A DNA stretch of 64,000 nucleotides from Taenia hydatigena (GCA_036345935.2 JADWOT020000001.1:28526722-28590721); one strand, 5' to 3'; counted from the stretch's first letter, positions 45,261-57,905 are shown. Notes: generated by a model from the letters alone, not told the origin. A program made the numbers and translations.

Positions 45261-47317
45261 ACAAATTGTTGACTGACTGACCGACTAGTCCAACTCCAAC
45301 TGACGAACAGTCCCAAAGGCACTTATCCCTTGACATCAGTTGATGATTATAATGATTAAATGGCGATTAACACCTTAGATGGACAATGCTCTCTACCAGA
45401 GTCCGTTGGGTTTTTATACAGCCTGACATTCTGTCGCTCAATTTGGTGTGTGCGTGACTGGCCAGAGCAGCAAACCAACCGAAAATCCGCCTGATCGACA
45501 GCTAGCGATTGTGTTGCTTTGTCAATGTTCTCTGCAGTGCGTCGATACCATCAGTGAAATTTGAGAACTAAAGGTTTGTTTACCTTACCACCCAATGGTG
45601 ATGAAGTTGCATATTATGAGTTCCCTCATTTCTGCCTATACTTCCAACGCAGCTGTGGCTCAATGTAGCCCATGGAATGGCTTGACGTTGAGGCGAACCC
45701 AGTGTAAGCCATTGTCCACCCTTCTCGTCTTGAGGCGTCCGTCCTGATCACTTGATCCCTCTGTTAGGCAAGTCATCCCCAGTACAACCTAAATGCTTTT
45801 AAAGTAGATTTATCAGTGTTGCATTTTCTGACCAGCTCCCAGTGGTATGGAAATATAATTCACCTTGTCGACACCCGAGAGTGTAGTGCTGAATCGATTG
45901 TGGGTAGCTGGGTTGCTGAGAGGTTGACTGCTCTGAATAACACGACCAGGAACTACCTCAACAACTACTAAAATGTAGAGGTGAAATCCTTTGGAAGTTG
46001 TCGAAATGGATTACGAAGCCTCTGTGTCTATGCCTATGCTGGCTGGGAAAGCATTTGGCTAGTGGGAGAGATAGACGACGGTTCGATGCTAAGGGGTGAA
46101 GTGAAATTGGGAGGAGACAACTGTTGTGCATATTGGTGATTCTAGTGAATAATCCTCATCAATGACTGCTTCATTTTCCCACTTATTTGATCAATCCTGA
46201 CAACCACCTACAGGTTACTATGGCGTCCCTCACACATACTCACCTACCCACCTCCAAAGCACCGTTGCTTATCCCATTTCCCTTTACCCGATGCTTTCCA
46301 AAATAAGTAATGAAAATTAGCACTTGAATTGGGCGAAACTGGACTGAATCATACCACTGCGCCAAAGTTAAAGCGGATTAAAGGTTAAAAGCACGAGCAA
46401 CCAGACATCAAAATAAGGAAAGAAAAATAATTTTTAAATTTAATTTAAATTGACAGCAACAACTCTAACATCATTATGTTGCAGGGTAGCAGCAGTTCAC
46501 CAATGCGCAGCTTCGGTGTGTGCAGAAAAAGGCTACGCAGACTATTTTATCCTTTGATAGCAGCTCCGCAAAGTCACCGAATCATGAAAATTGCGGCGAT
46601 ATGACTGCCTTGTCTGTCGTCGACAAGAAGACGAGGATTTGAAAATGAACTGCATGCGCAGCAAATCCCAATAACCCGAGCGCTCCAGACTCAAGCAACT
46701 GGATTCTATGAGGCTTTGTGTACCAACCGCTCACACTGCATGTTCCAAGAGGGTAAAGATCAAGAAGGAGAGACGAAGTCCACGGCCTTTGCACGCGTTG
46801 CGATCAGCTCTTTAAGAAATAATCTCATTTTATTACTTCGAGAATTCGCAATCAAGTGATGTGATTGATGCCGCTTGGGGCGTTGTTAAAACAGACATCA
46901 CACGGTATTCCTGCAGACAAAACCACGAGAACTATTAACTGAGAAGCAGTGAGACGAAAAAGATTTTCATGCTTGTTTTCTCTTGCCTCTACTGTGCCTA
47001 GTGGATCCCTAAGGCCGCGAAGATTGCGAAAACTAGCTTGGGTTGAAAGGACACACCCCATGACATCAATCATGCAAAAGGTGCGGAGTTCGTCTTTCCT
47101 TACTTGGTCCTCATTCACTCAAAACGAGTAGATTGGATGCAGGTGGATATCAGTATCCAGAACCGGTGCTGTTGCTCCACCGCCACTGTTAATGCGATTG
47201 GCGCTGTTGCAACACTGCTGAATTCTACGGCCAGACTGACCGCAGCATCATTGGTGAAGACGGATGCGTAGCCACTTCGTCAGGTCGACACGTTTGCATT
47301 ATATACGCTTTAGCTAA

Positions 47318-47386
47318 TTAGTCCTCAGAGTTAGACGAGATGCGTTCGACGAACACGTCTCGGGCTACCGAATCGTCGTCATTTTC
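47318..47386 (-). pseudogene. DVFVER terminal exon, inner left copy
   Basis: Reads ENDDDSVARDVFVERISSNS, ED, TAA. Its upstream intron differs at about a dozen sites from the inner right copy, although the exons agree; see the gene-conversion finding. Confidence 0.5.
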
Positions 47387-48006
47387 CTTTAAGGAAGTAA
47401 AGTACTCACTGAAATAACATTATATTACCGATGAAGAATGCTCCCTGTCTGCTCTCACCCTAATCTTTTTGAGGGAATAAAACCTATGCGGAAGATGATG
47501 ACAAACGTATGCGCGAATGCAATCACAGAAATCAACAGATCCATTGAAATGTGTGGCAGACTCAGCACTAAAGCTTCCTTGGTACAATGATGAGCGGGGA
47601 TCAAGTGTCCCTATTTGTCCCTTCTCTACGACCTCCAGCTCCTTACCTTTTGTATGATCGCATGATTCAAAAAGTGATTTCGCTACACCTTGCGCTTCAA
47701 CTGCTTCTTATTTATCTGTGTAGCAATGAGTAGGCGAAGGGACTAAAATCACTGAAGATATAAGGGACAGAAAATAAGTGAGTAAGGCTTCTTAGCCTAA
47801 TCTTTTCATTGCATCAATACGAAAGCCAAGGTGGAGGCGACAATCGCTTAATCTATTGTACACTTTCGCGAATGAGTTAGTAAACTGCGGCCATTGCACC
47901 CAGTAATAGCACACAAGGGAACAGCTTCGCTCTGTCTACTCGCGTCCGTCACGCTTAAGTGATCGGATGTTGTTGCATAGATGCTGAAACCGACTTCTCA
48001 CTGTAG

Positions 48007-48144
48007 ACATGCGACGATCTCCTCTGCATGGAGGCTAGGCTTAGACGAACTGCTCTTGTACATTTGATTAGTCAATGGATTGTGTGCAACGCTGCTGCCA
48101 CCTCACTTTGGCAAGAATACTACAACATTCGCACTCTTAGTTGA
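48007..48144 (+). pseudogene. S1 exon: TCDDLLCMEARLRR
   Basis: After the acceptor CTTCTCACTGTAG the frame reads TCDDLLCMEARLRRTALVHL, ISQWIVCNAAATSLWQ, then a few codons to TGA. The copies at 54474-54590 (+) and 43814-43930 (-) read TCDDLLCMEVRFRRTALVHM with the same acceptor. Conservation of both the splice site and the protein between diverged copies argues for a real ancestral exon. The family is not recognised. Confidence 0.45.
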
Positions 48145-48952
48145 CGTACAATCCTTCATCCTCCTCAAGAACATTCAAAATGATTACAATCATGTGGAGG
48201 TTACTTCACAACCTCATAATGCTAGTCTGTCCCCAAATCCATTATGTCAATGTGTAGCCGTTCCATTTGAGCGTGAGTCCTCCGTAAAGAAGGGAAGGGT
48301 GTTAATCTAAGGAATAAGAGAAGCATGGAGGTTTCACAATTGTAAATTGTTGTCTGTATTACATTCAACGCAATGCATCCTACTCAGGTCAACATCAAAA
48401 ACGGTTCCGTCAATTGTGGTTTGAATGTGTTTTGCCTAACGTGTATAAAATCAGTTTTGGCGGCGCCCTCTTTATGCGCTGTTAAAGAATTTACTATGAA
48501 TTTGTGGAGCCAGACCCTACCATGTCGATGGTGGGCGGAATTATTCCGACAGCTCATCTTAATCATACGACTGTCCTCTCAAATAGGGAGGAGACAATTT
48601 CTTCGCGTGAACATGATCAACTAATTGCACTGATAGTCTGCATGCTATCGAGGGCGTCACGAGCAACGTGGCAGTAAGGGGGATCACATTTCGGCTACGT
48701 TGAAGGGTTTCCATGGGGTAACCAGTAGGTAACTCAAGTGTTGTTCAGAGCAATTCCCACAATTTACCCAAGCAATGCATTAAAACAGTCCTAAATACAT
48801 GTGTTGTTAAGGTCCTGGTTCGCACTGTCATAATGAGGACATAATCCTCTTCCTTTAGATCAGGTTAGCACTGACCACAGAGACGAGGAGGAGAGCACAG
48901 TTGTAGAGGCATAATTAGGCGTCTTTGGCATCTCTGGCTGCATCGGTCACGG

Positions 48953-49150
48953 TTACGAGACAGATGCTGGTGTTGAGTATCGGTAGGAAATCAAATGCCT
49001 CTCTATATCGTCGTCTGAAAGACAGTGTAGTGTCATTGATTCTTCTGTTATCACATCGGCTCTTGCTAATGTTGGTTGGTCGCTGTTTGTTTCGATGTAT
49101 CGGCACAACTGAAGTAGATGTGGATGCACGTTCTCATACACAATTATCAT
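48953..49150 (-). pseudogene. S1 exon-like frame with SDDDIERHL motif
   Basis: It is open for 65 codons: MIIVYENVHPHLLQLCRYIE, ADVITEESMTLHCLSDDDIE, RHLISYRYSTPASVS. The palindrome S1 copies keep LCLSDDDIERHLLFYRYSA only over a short stretch (near 42.89 kb on + and its mirror). This looks like the better preserved version of the exon. The function is unknown. Confidence 0.38.
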
Positions 49151-49639
49151 TATTTACCTTCGAGTAAGGAGTATTCTCAGTCAAACGAGCTCAAACCTCC
49201 TCTCTTTACCTTATTTGCCATATCGCCAACGAAGTTTGTCCCCTACTTGTTCTCCCTCTTTTCATCTTAAGGAAGACAAAAGCCAAGAAGGGGCAGACAA
49301 GCGCTGAACTCATTGCACACCTTTCCGAACGCGTTTACATAATTCTGCCATTGTATCCGGCAATTGCACAGGATAGAGCACACCGCTTTGTCTGGAAGCT
49401 ATTCTTCCATCAGTGTTTCGAGTTGGATTTAACTCGTCGCTCGCCTCTGCTATGTAGTGTTCAGCAGCAGTTCATTACTTTACTGGATCACTGTAAGATC
49501 GTGTTATTGGCAGCGAGAGATCCAGATTTATCGGTCTGATGAGAATCGCCCTGTTCTACTAAGATCGATGCGCAGTGACGGTAGCCGTCCGTTGAGGTGT
49601 ACAGAAGATGGCGAGAGAGTGCTGTTGCAGCAATGGCTT

Positions 49640-50550
49640 CCTTGTCAACATCCGATAAGTCTACAGCTAGAATGAGTGTGGGTAGTAGAGATGCTGAGAT
49701 GTCGACTGCTTTAAATGACACGATTGGAGAAGTTTTGCGCAGACACTATAAAATCATGCAGAGTTCTTTCGAGTGGGTTGAGAAACTGCTGGGAAATAAT
49801 TTTCACCTGAAATAATCACCTCTCAGTGGCTATGCATGTGTCACCTATGGTCACATGCAGGGTCTAAAGTCATCGAAAGCGAGAGCATTTGGCTAGTTGG
49901 AGAGGAAGACGAAAGTTTAACAATGAGAAGTAAAGTAAACTGGAGGAGATAACTGTTGTGCATATTAGTAATCCCGGTGGATTATGCGCATCACTTACTG
50001 TTTCCTTCTATTCATTCCATTAATCCCGACCGCTACCTACGGGTGACCTTCGCGTCCCTCACACCTACTCATCTACCCACCTCCAACGCAACATTGCTTA
50101 TCCCATCCCCTTTTAGTTGATACTTCCCTTCAAATGGTTAATAAAACTAGCACTTGATGTGGCCAAAACTTCATTTGGATCATACCACAATGCCAGAGTG
50201 AAAGAGGACAAAAAGTAAGGAGCACTAGCAACCAAGCAGCAAAAACTGCAAAGAGAAAACTCAAATTGACAGGAGCACCTCTGCTGTCACCATGTCACCA
50301 GGTTGACTGCATTGCGACAGCAGTTCACCAGTGCAAAGACTAGGTGCGTGCAGAAGAAGGCTGCGCAGACTACTTCAGCCTCCGACAGCGTCATCACCAA
50401 ACTATCAAACGATGAAACTTGCGACGGTGTAGCTGCCTTGCCTGTCTTCGACGAGAAGACGAGGATTTGGAAATGAGTTGCATGCGTAACAGCATCCAAT
50501 AACTCGAGCGTGCCAGACGCGAGTAAATGGATTATATGGACGGCCTCCAG
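49640..50550 (+). repeat. Spacer part 2: S2 tail copy
   Basis: It matches 57905-58850 in the same orientation with about 90% identity by eye (GTCAACATCCGATAAGTCTA; AAACTGCTGGGAAATAATTT). It joins spacer part 1 where the V block sits in the arms. Confidence 0.75.
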
Positions 50551-50592
50551 ACAGAGCGAAGCTGTTCCCTTGTGTGCTATTACTGGGTGCAA
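50287..50592 (-). pseudogene. HFQILVF block, open in the spacer copy
   Basis: The minus strand is open for 101 codons: THATHFQILVFSSKTGKAAT, MTLSEAEVVCAAFFCTHLVF, ALVNCCRNAVNLVTW, stop. The sister copy at about 39.7 kb (plus orientation) has one stop in the same frame. A hydrophobic stretch (VVCAAFFCTHLVFALVNCC) could be membrane-spanning. The long frame may be chance retention of an old exon. Confidence 0.4.
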
Positions 50593-51035
50593 TGGCCGCA
50601 GTTTACTAACTCATTCGCGAAAGTGTACAATAGATTAAGCGATTGTCGCCTCCACCTTGGCTTTCGTATTGATGCAATAAAAAGATTAGGCTAAGAAGCC
50701 TTATTCATTCAGAAGAAGCAGTTGAAGCGCAAGGTGTAGCGAAATCACTTTTTGAATCATGCGATTATACAAAAGGTAAGGAGCTGGAGGTCGTAGAGAA
50801 GGGACAAATAGGGACACTTGATCCCCGCTCATCATTGTACCAAGGAAGCTTTAGTGCTGAGTCTGCCACACATTTCAATGGATCTGTTGATTTCTGTGAT
50901 TGCATTCGCGCATACGTTTGTCATCATCTTCCGCATAGGTTTTATTCCCTCAAACAGACTAGGGTGAGAGCAGACAAAGAACATTCTTCATCGATGATCT
51001 GATGTTAGTTCAGTGAGTACTTTACTTTCTTAAAG

Positions 51036-51104
51036 GAAGATGACGACGATTCGGTAGCCCGAGACGTGTTCGTCGAACGCATCTCGTCTAACTCTGAGGA
51101 CTAA
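51036..51104 (+). pseudogene. DVFVER terminal exon, inner right copy
   Basis: Reads EDDDDSVARDVFVERISSNS, ED, TAA. The first codons and the intron before it are of the outer type, while the rest of the exon is of the inner type. Confidence 0.5.
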
Positions 51105-54100
51105 TTAGCTAAAGCGTATATAATGCAAACGTGTTGACCTGACGAAGTGGCTACACATCCGTCTTCACCAATGATGCTGCGGTTAGTCTGGCCGTAGAAT
51201 TTGGCAGTGTTGCAACAGCGCCAATCGCATTAACAGTGGCGGTGGAGCAACAGCACCGGTTCTGGATACTGATACCCACCTGCATCCAATCTACTCGTTT
51301 TGAGTGAACGAGGACCAAGTAAGGAAAGACGAACTCCGCACCTTTTGCATGATTGATGTCATGGGGTGTGTCCTTTCAACCCAAGCTAGTTTTCGCAATC
51401 TTCGCGGCCTTAGGGATCCACTAGGCACAGTAGAGGCAAGAGAAAACAAGCATGAAAATCTTTTTCGTCTCACTGCTTCTCAGTTAATAGTTCTCGTGGT
51501 TTTGTCTGCAGGAATACCGTGTGATGTCTGTTTTAACAACGCCCCAAGCGGCATCAATCATATCACTTGATTGCGAATTCTCGAAGTAATAAAATGAATG
51601 TATTGCTTAAAGAGCTGGTTGCAACGCGTGCAAAGGCCGTGGACTTCGTCTCTCCTTCTTGATCTTTACCCTCTTGGAACATGCAGAGTGTGAGCGGTTG
51701 GTACACAAAGCCTCATAGAATCCAATTGCTTGAGTCTGGAGCGCTCGGGTTATTGGGATTTGCTGCGCATGCAGTTCATTTTCAAATCCTCGTCTTCTTG
51801 TCGACGACAGACAAGGCAGTCATATCGCCGCAATTTTCATGATTCGGTGACTTTGCGGAGCTGCTATCAAAGGATAAAATAGTCTGCGTAGCCTTTTTCT
51901 GCACACACCGAAGCTGCGCATTGGTGAACTGCTGCTACCCTGCAACATAATGATGTTAGAGTCGTTGCTGTCAATTTAAATTAAATTTAAAAATTATTTT
52001 TTTTCCTTATTTTGATGTCTGGTTGCTCGTGCTTTTAGCCTTTAATCCGCTTTAACTTTGGCGCAGTGGTATGATTCAGTCCAGTTTCGCCCAATTCAAG
52101 TGCTAATTTTCATTACTTATTTTGGAAAGCATCGGGTAAAGGGGAATGGGATAAGCAACGGTGCTTTGGAGGTGGGTAGGTGAGTATGTGTGAGGGACGC
52201 CATATTGACCTGTAGGAGGTGGTGAGGAAAAGGAAGCAGTAATTGATGCGGATAATTCACTAGAATCACCAATATGCACAACAGTTGTCTCCTCCCAATT
52301 TCACTTCACCCCTTAGCATCGAACCGTCGTCTATCTCTCCCACTAGCCAAATGCTTTCCCAGCCATCATAGGCATAGACACAGAGGCTTCGTAATCCATT
52401 TCGACAACTTCTAAAGGATTTCACCTCTACATTTTAGTAGTTGTTGAGGTAGTTCCTGGTCGTGTTATTCAGAGCAGTCAACCTCTCAGCAACCCAGCTA
52501 CCCACAATCGATTCAGCACTAAACTCTCGGGTGTCGACAAGGTGAATTATATTTCCATACCACTGGGAGCTGGTCAGAAAATGCAACACTGATAAATCTA
52601 CTTTAAAAGCATTTAGGTTGTACTGGGGATGACTTGCCTAACAGAGAGATCAAGTGATCAAGACGGACGCCTCAAGACGAGAAGAGGGGACAATGGCTTA
52701 CACTGGGTTCGCCCCTATGCCAGGCCATGCCATGGGCTACATTGAGCCACAGTTGCGTTGGAAGTATAGGCAGAAATGAGGGAACTCATAATATGCAACT
52801 TCATCACCATTGGGTGGTAAGGTAAACAAACCTCATGTTCTCAAATTTCACTGATGGTATCGACGCACTCCAGAGAACATTGACAAAGCAACACAATCGC
52901 TAGCTGTCGATCAGGCGGATTTTCGGTTGGTTTGCTGCTCTGGCCAGTCACGCACACACCAAATTGAGCGACAGAATGTCAGGCTGTATAAAAACCCAAC
53001 GAACTCTGGTAGAGAGCATTGTCCATCTAAGGTGTCAATCGCCATTTAATCATTATAATCATCAACTCATGTCAAGGGATAGGTGACTTTAAGACTATTT
53101 GTCAGTTGGAGTTGGACTAGTCGATCAGTCAGTCAACAATTTGTGAAGTGCTTAAAATATTTGCGCTAAAATATGTATTGTTGTATTTGTCATTATGCGT
53201 GGCATCACTAACCCACTAATGCCACCTCGCGAAATTTAATACACGAAAAATTGTATTAATTGTGCTTGTTAATGCGTTACTCTTACCACACAAATCACCC
53301 CTTGTTTTTATTTGTCGTTGCCATGACCACAATTGACGCTTCGCTCTAAGGTGGCGACGCGGTGGTTTGACTGACATTTCTGCTGGCTCAACGTCTCCTC
53401 ATGTGGTGATGGCGATTTCTCACATTGAATCATTGTTATGGACGGACAAAAGGGCTGCTAGATTTGTTTTTGTATTAATTGCTGTAGTGCTACAATTTGA
53501 AGCAGTTTGTTTAATAAGTTTACTTTTACACGTCCCAATTATGCTATTTGTTAGTGTGGATAGCTGCTGCAGATGGATTGACCTTAACAAGTTTAGGTTG
53601 ACTGGATGCAGTTGTCATGCAAAGCTAGTTGTCTCCTGGTCCACTGAGGCCGATGGCAACTTCTGTTGATGGCGTCTGCACAGTCTCACCTCTACTCCAA
53701 CTGTGCACTGGTGGCGCTCCCTCGAATCACGTTCCTTCGTTATCAGATGTACGAGGCGGCGTAATGATTGGCCAAGTAGGGAGGGAGGGAAGCTCATTGC
53801 ACTGCTCCAATTGAGCAGTGCGAAGCCCGCGTACGCAAGCAGAAATGCTGTGTAGACCATTTCTCTATCCGACAGCGTCGCAATCAGATCGCCCAAAAAT
53901 TAACTTGCGACGGTGCGGCCGACAAATCAAATAAAGAGATTGAATTTGTGAAGAGTTGTCTTGTAAGATTGGTTGGGATGATGAGAATGAGGTCGAGGTG
54001 GAGGAGTAAGAGGTATAGTTATGTATTTATAAGGTTAAAGGTGTAAGGCTGCTAAGTCCCACTTGTTAAGTTGTTTGATTTTGTGATTTATTTGTGCATG

Positions 54101-54473
54101 TGTGGTGGCGTAAGATTGCTTGAGATTTAAAGGTGCTAAGTGCACTGCAGTCGCGTAGGTGGAGGGATTCAGATCGTGGATTTAGCATGATCCGTGGCTC
54201 AACGGCCACAACTCTCATTGGTTTAGCCTTCTCCTCATGTCTACCACCACAGGATGGTGAAGGCTATATGGCATTCCAGTGGTTGCAGTGATGCTCAAGC
54301 CAGCCAGCTCTAGACTGGTGCCTACAGCAAGGCTTAACTATTCTGTCGCCGTCGTGGTCTTCGGACAGTAACGCTGACAGGAGTCCACTGAATTCTCGAT
54401 CAAAGAACCTCAAAAAGTGGTCTAATGACGTGATTTGGATTGTATAGATGCTGAAACCGACTTCTCACTGTAG

Positions 54474-54590
54474 ACATGCGACGATCTCCTCTGCATGGAA
54501 GTTAGGTTTAGACGAACTGCTCTTGTACACATGATTGGTCAATGGATTGCAAGCAATGCTGCTGTCACCTCACTTTGGCAAGGGTGCTGA
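54474..54590 (+). pseudogene. S1 exon, right-arm copy
   Basis: Reads TCDDLLCMEVRFRRTALVHM, IGQWIASNAAVTSLWQ, G, C, then TGA. The acceptor CTTCTCACTGTAG is the same as in the spacer copy. The stop comes earlier than in the spacer copy. In another frame the same DNA gives MVNGLQAMLLSPHFGKG, also shared with the spacer copy in altered form. Confidence 0.45.
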
Positions 54591-56035
54591 AGCATTCGGA
54601 CGCTTAGACGACGTGAAATCCTTCACTCTCCTCATAAACATTCAAAATGATTGGACAATCATGTGGAGGTTACTTCACAGCCTCAAAATGCTAGTCTGTC
54701 CCCAAATCCATGGTGCCGACGTGTAGCCTCGATCATCCAAATGGTTTTTCTTCACACATTGTAACGGGTCGTTTCGTTTGAGCGTGAGTCCTCCGTAAAG
54801 AAGAGAAGAACGATAGCCTAAGGAAGGAGAGAAGAATAGAGGTTGTACAATTGTAACTTGTTGTCTGTATCACATTCAACGCAAGGCATCCTACTCAGAT
54901 CAACATCAAAAACGGTTTCGTCAATTGTAGTTTGAATGTGTTTTGCCCGACGTGGATAAAATCAGTTCCGGTGGTGCCCTCTTTATGCGCTGTTAGAGAG
55001 TTTATTAGGAATTGGTAGAGCCAGACCCAACCATGTCGATCGTGGGCGGAATTATTCCGACAGCTCATCCCAATCATGCGACTATCCTCTCAAACAGGGA
55101 GAGGACAATTTCTCCGCACTAATAATCGCACTGATAGTTCGCTCGCCAACGAGGGAACAGCAAGAAGTGTGGCAGTCAATAAAGATCATAATTCGGCCAC
55201 GTTAAAGGGGTCCATATGGGGTGACCAGCAGTTAACCCAAATGTTGTTAAAAGCGATCCCCTCAATTTATTCAAATTATGCATCAGCACACTCCTAAAGG
55301 CATGTGCTGTTCAGGTCCTGGTTCTCACTGTCATAATGGGACATAACCTTCTTCCTTGAGGTCAGGGCAGCACAGACCACAGAGACGGAGGAAAGCACAG
55401 TTGTAGAGGCTTAATCGGGCGTCTTTGGCACCTCTGGCTGCATTGCTCATGGTTACGAGCCAGATGCTAGTGTTGATATTGACTGCGTTGGTGGTAGGGG
55501 ATTCTCGGACGCAGAGTAACGGTAGAACAGCAAATGCCTCTCTATATCGTCGTCCGAAAGACAAAGTGTAGTGTCGTTGCTGGTATTGCTGTCATCATAT
55601 CAGCGAATTCAAACTTTATCACTATACCTTATTTGCCATGTCGCCGACGAAAATTGTCCCCCACGTGTTCATCCGCTTTTCATCCCGAGGAAGACAAAAG
55701 CCAAGGAGGGAGAGACAAGCGCTAACTCATTGCACACCCTTTTGAACGCGTCGGTATAATTCTGCTATTACATCCGGCAATTGCACAGGATAGAAGCCAT
55801 TCGTCCATTAGTGTCTCAAGTTGGGATCGTCTCTTTGCTCCTCTCTGCTATATAGTGTTCAGCACTTATTCATTACTTTACTGGATCCTTGTAAGAGCGT
55901 GTTATTGACAGTGAGAGATCCAACTTTATCGGTCTGATGGGATTCGCCCTGTTCTGCTAAGATCGATGCGCAATGATGGTAGCCGTCCGTTGAGGTGTCC
56001 AGAAGATGGCGAGAGAGTGCTGTTGCAGCGATGGA

Positions 56036-57905
56036 TCGCTCCCAAAAATTTAGGTCTTTTGGGAATGGAACGAGGTCGGTTAATTTCCTCAAGTCATTCA
56101 AAGGCGAGCTACCATTCCAATGATTGATGAGAAGCAGTCGACAGTCCCACTCACCTCTACCCAACCGGCAGCCCAAGCTAACTGCAAACGCCCTCAAAGA
56201 GCTCCTTTGCGTATGCACCCTTAGCCTCACTGATTTGTGTTGATGACACTCCAGCCCCTTCCTCACCTTTGGCATATTTCCAAGTAAGCAGGCTGTGCAA
56301 GCATTGCTCCTCTGGTGACTGGGCGATCATCATGCGGAGGTCACATGTTTGTGGCCTCGATCACAATTGATAGATTAGTAGCCTCCAGATAAAGCGATCT
56401 GTACCTCTGTTCACAATTTGTGGCTGTAATGTCAGCAGCGGTGTGCCAACAAGTCCGAGAAGGACTGCACTAGGTTCAACGTTCACCTCTCCTACTGGGC
56501 GTCCTTTAACTCTACTGATGGGATGCTGCTCCTATCATGGCGCAAATATCTTGGGATTATTTGATTTCTTGCTCACCACAAGCCACGTTAAAGCATCAAT
56601 TGGCTGTACGATGAGGGTTTCACTGTCGTGTGAAGGATAGGTGCGTCAACATTTTTCTCAACTGAGGTTTTTTTTAATATAGCTTACGCTTAGACGTGGT
56701 GACGTGGGGACCACTTAAGTGGTGACTGCAGTTGCAGAATGCTATTGCTGCAAAGCATCAATGCGTGTTGGCATTCTGTGCTTAATCTGCTGACTGGAAG
56801 CAGATGAGGAGGAGTGGACGCTAACTCTGCAGACACAGACATAGATGCTAGAAGGTGGTTTGGTAAATGTTGGACCGAACTAGGATGCGGAATAGGCAGT
56901 TGGCTGGCCCATTATACGACACACTGGCACTGCGACTTGTTACTCATTAGTTAGTTAGTAGTTATGCGTTGTGCGCGGATGTGCCCGGCCCACTAAATTT
57001 GCCTTGTATATTGATCAATGACTGTTTGGTGCAGTTTGTTTGTGAGTCCGTGGTGCAGCCGTTAAGTATGTTGATGGTCGGAGGAATATACTGTGGTATA
57101 GATTAGCAGTGCAGGGAAGTCTGAAGAGCGTCATGTTTATTGCTGCCACCATCCACTTTCCTGAATGCCTTTAATGCCACAGCCAACTATATTATCCTCT
57201 TGTCACTACTTCCCCATCTCGGTAGGTCGACGATCATCCAGAGACCAAGCCTTTGCCATGCTTCTGGCAGCAAGCGAAACACACTTGACGTGTCAATTAA
57301 CGTTTGTGCCATCCAAAGCAATCCAAAGGCATTATAACCATCTTAAACAAATCCCTGTTAGCCCATCTAAGCCTCAAATGCAGTGCGTAGACACCACCAC
57401 TCTTAATTGACATCTCGAGATTTAGTTACTCTACCGGCCTTGTCGTGTTGCAACGTCATTGCTTGCATTGGTTTGCACTACAATGGGTTCGGTGGGTAAT
57501 CATAAGCCTGCCACTCAGTCGCGCAAGTTATTGAATGCCAGTCTGGTCGAGCCGGCAAACCAACTGATCATCCATCTGACCAACTGCTAGCAACTGTGCT
57601 ACTGTGTTAATTAAGATCCCGAGATGTGGTTAATCCACCGCTCAATAGTGACGAATTTGCAGATCATGAAGATCCTCATTTCGACTTCTATGTCCGACAC
57701 AGCTCTGGCGTATTTTAGGACGTGGAATGCTTGGCAGGGAAGTGAACCCACTCTGAGTCACCGTCTCCTCTGCTTGTCTCGAGGCTTCCGTTTAACTCAA
57801 TTAATCTCCACTGTGAGGCTAGTATTTCCCAGTAAAATCAACTGTTTTGGGATGGAGCTATCGGTGCTGCATTCTCGTCTCAGCTTCCAGTAATAGGAAA
57901 ACGTC
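56036..57905. repeat. V block, right arm
   Basis: Mirror of 40537-42406 with a handful of substitutions (for example two amino-acid-changing differences within the frame at 57165-57410 against 41032-41277). Confidence 0.7.

Larger units (their letters stand above)
34392..47979 (+). repeat. Young palindrome, left arm
   Basis: The complement of this arm reproduces the right arm (from 50460-50550 to 64000). Mirror positions sum to 98392-98442, the drift coming from small indels. In the stretch 44500-44760 against 53640-53925 only one mismatch was seen. Block order from outside in is W (to 36.9 kb), S2 outer (36.9-40.54), V (40.54-42.4), S1 (42.4-43.96), U (43.96-45.26), S2 inner (45.26-47.98). 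The outer limit is set by the window, since 34392 pairs with base 64000. Confidence 0.93.
47980..49640 (+). repeat. Spacer part 1: third S1 copy
   Basis: It follows 54447-56036 in the same orientation, with perhaps 15-20% differences, and has no mirror partner. Within it, 48007-48144 is the TCDDLLCMEARLRR exon copy and 48953-49150 (minus) an open frame with a SDDDIERHL motif. Confidence 0.75.

Noticed and set aside
46852..47118. 88-codon frame, identical at 51304-51570, as an intact gene
   Set aside because: The mirror copy is identical because of the palindrome, and the long frame exists only because about 108 bases present in the outer copies are deleted, fusing two separate blocks.
53367..53669. 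100-codon plus-strand frame in the U block as a membrane protein
   Set aside because: The left-arm mirror (44735-44917) is open only for part of it, and the old copy at 30 kb supports frames on the opposite strand instead.
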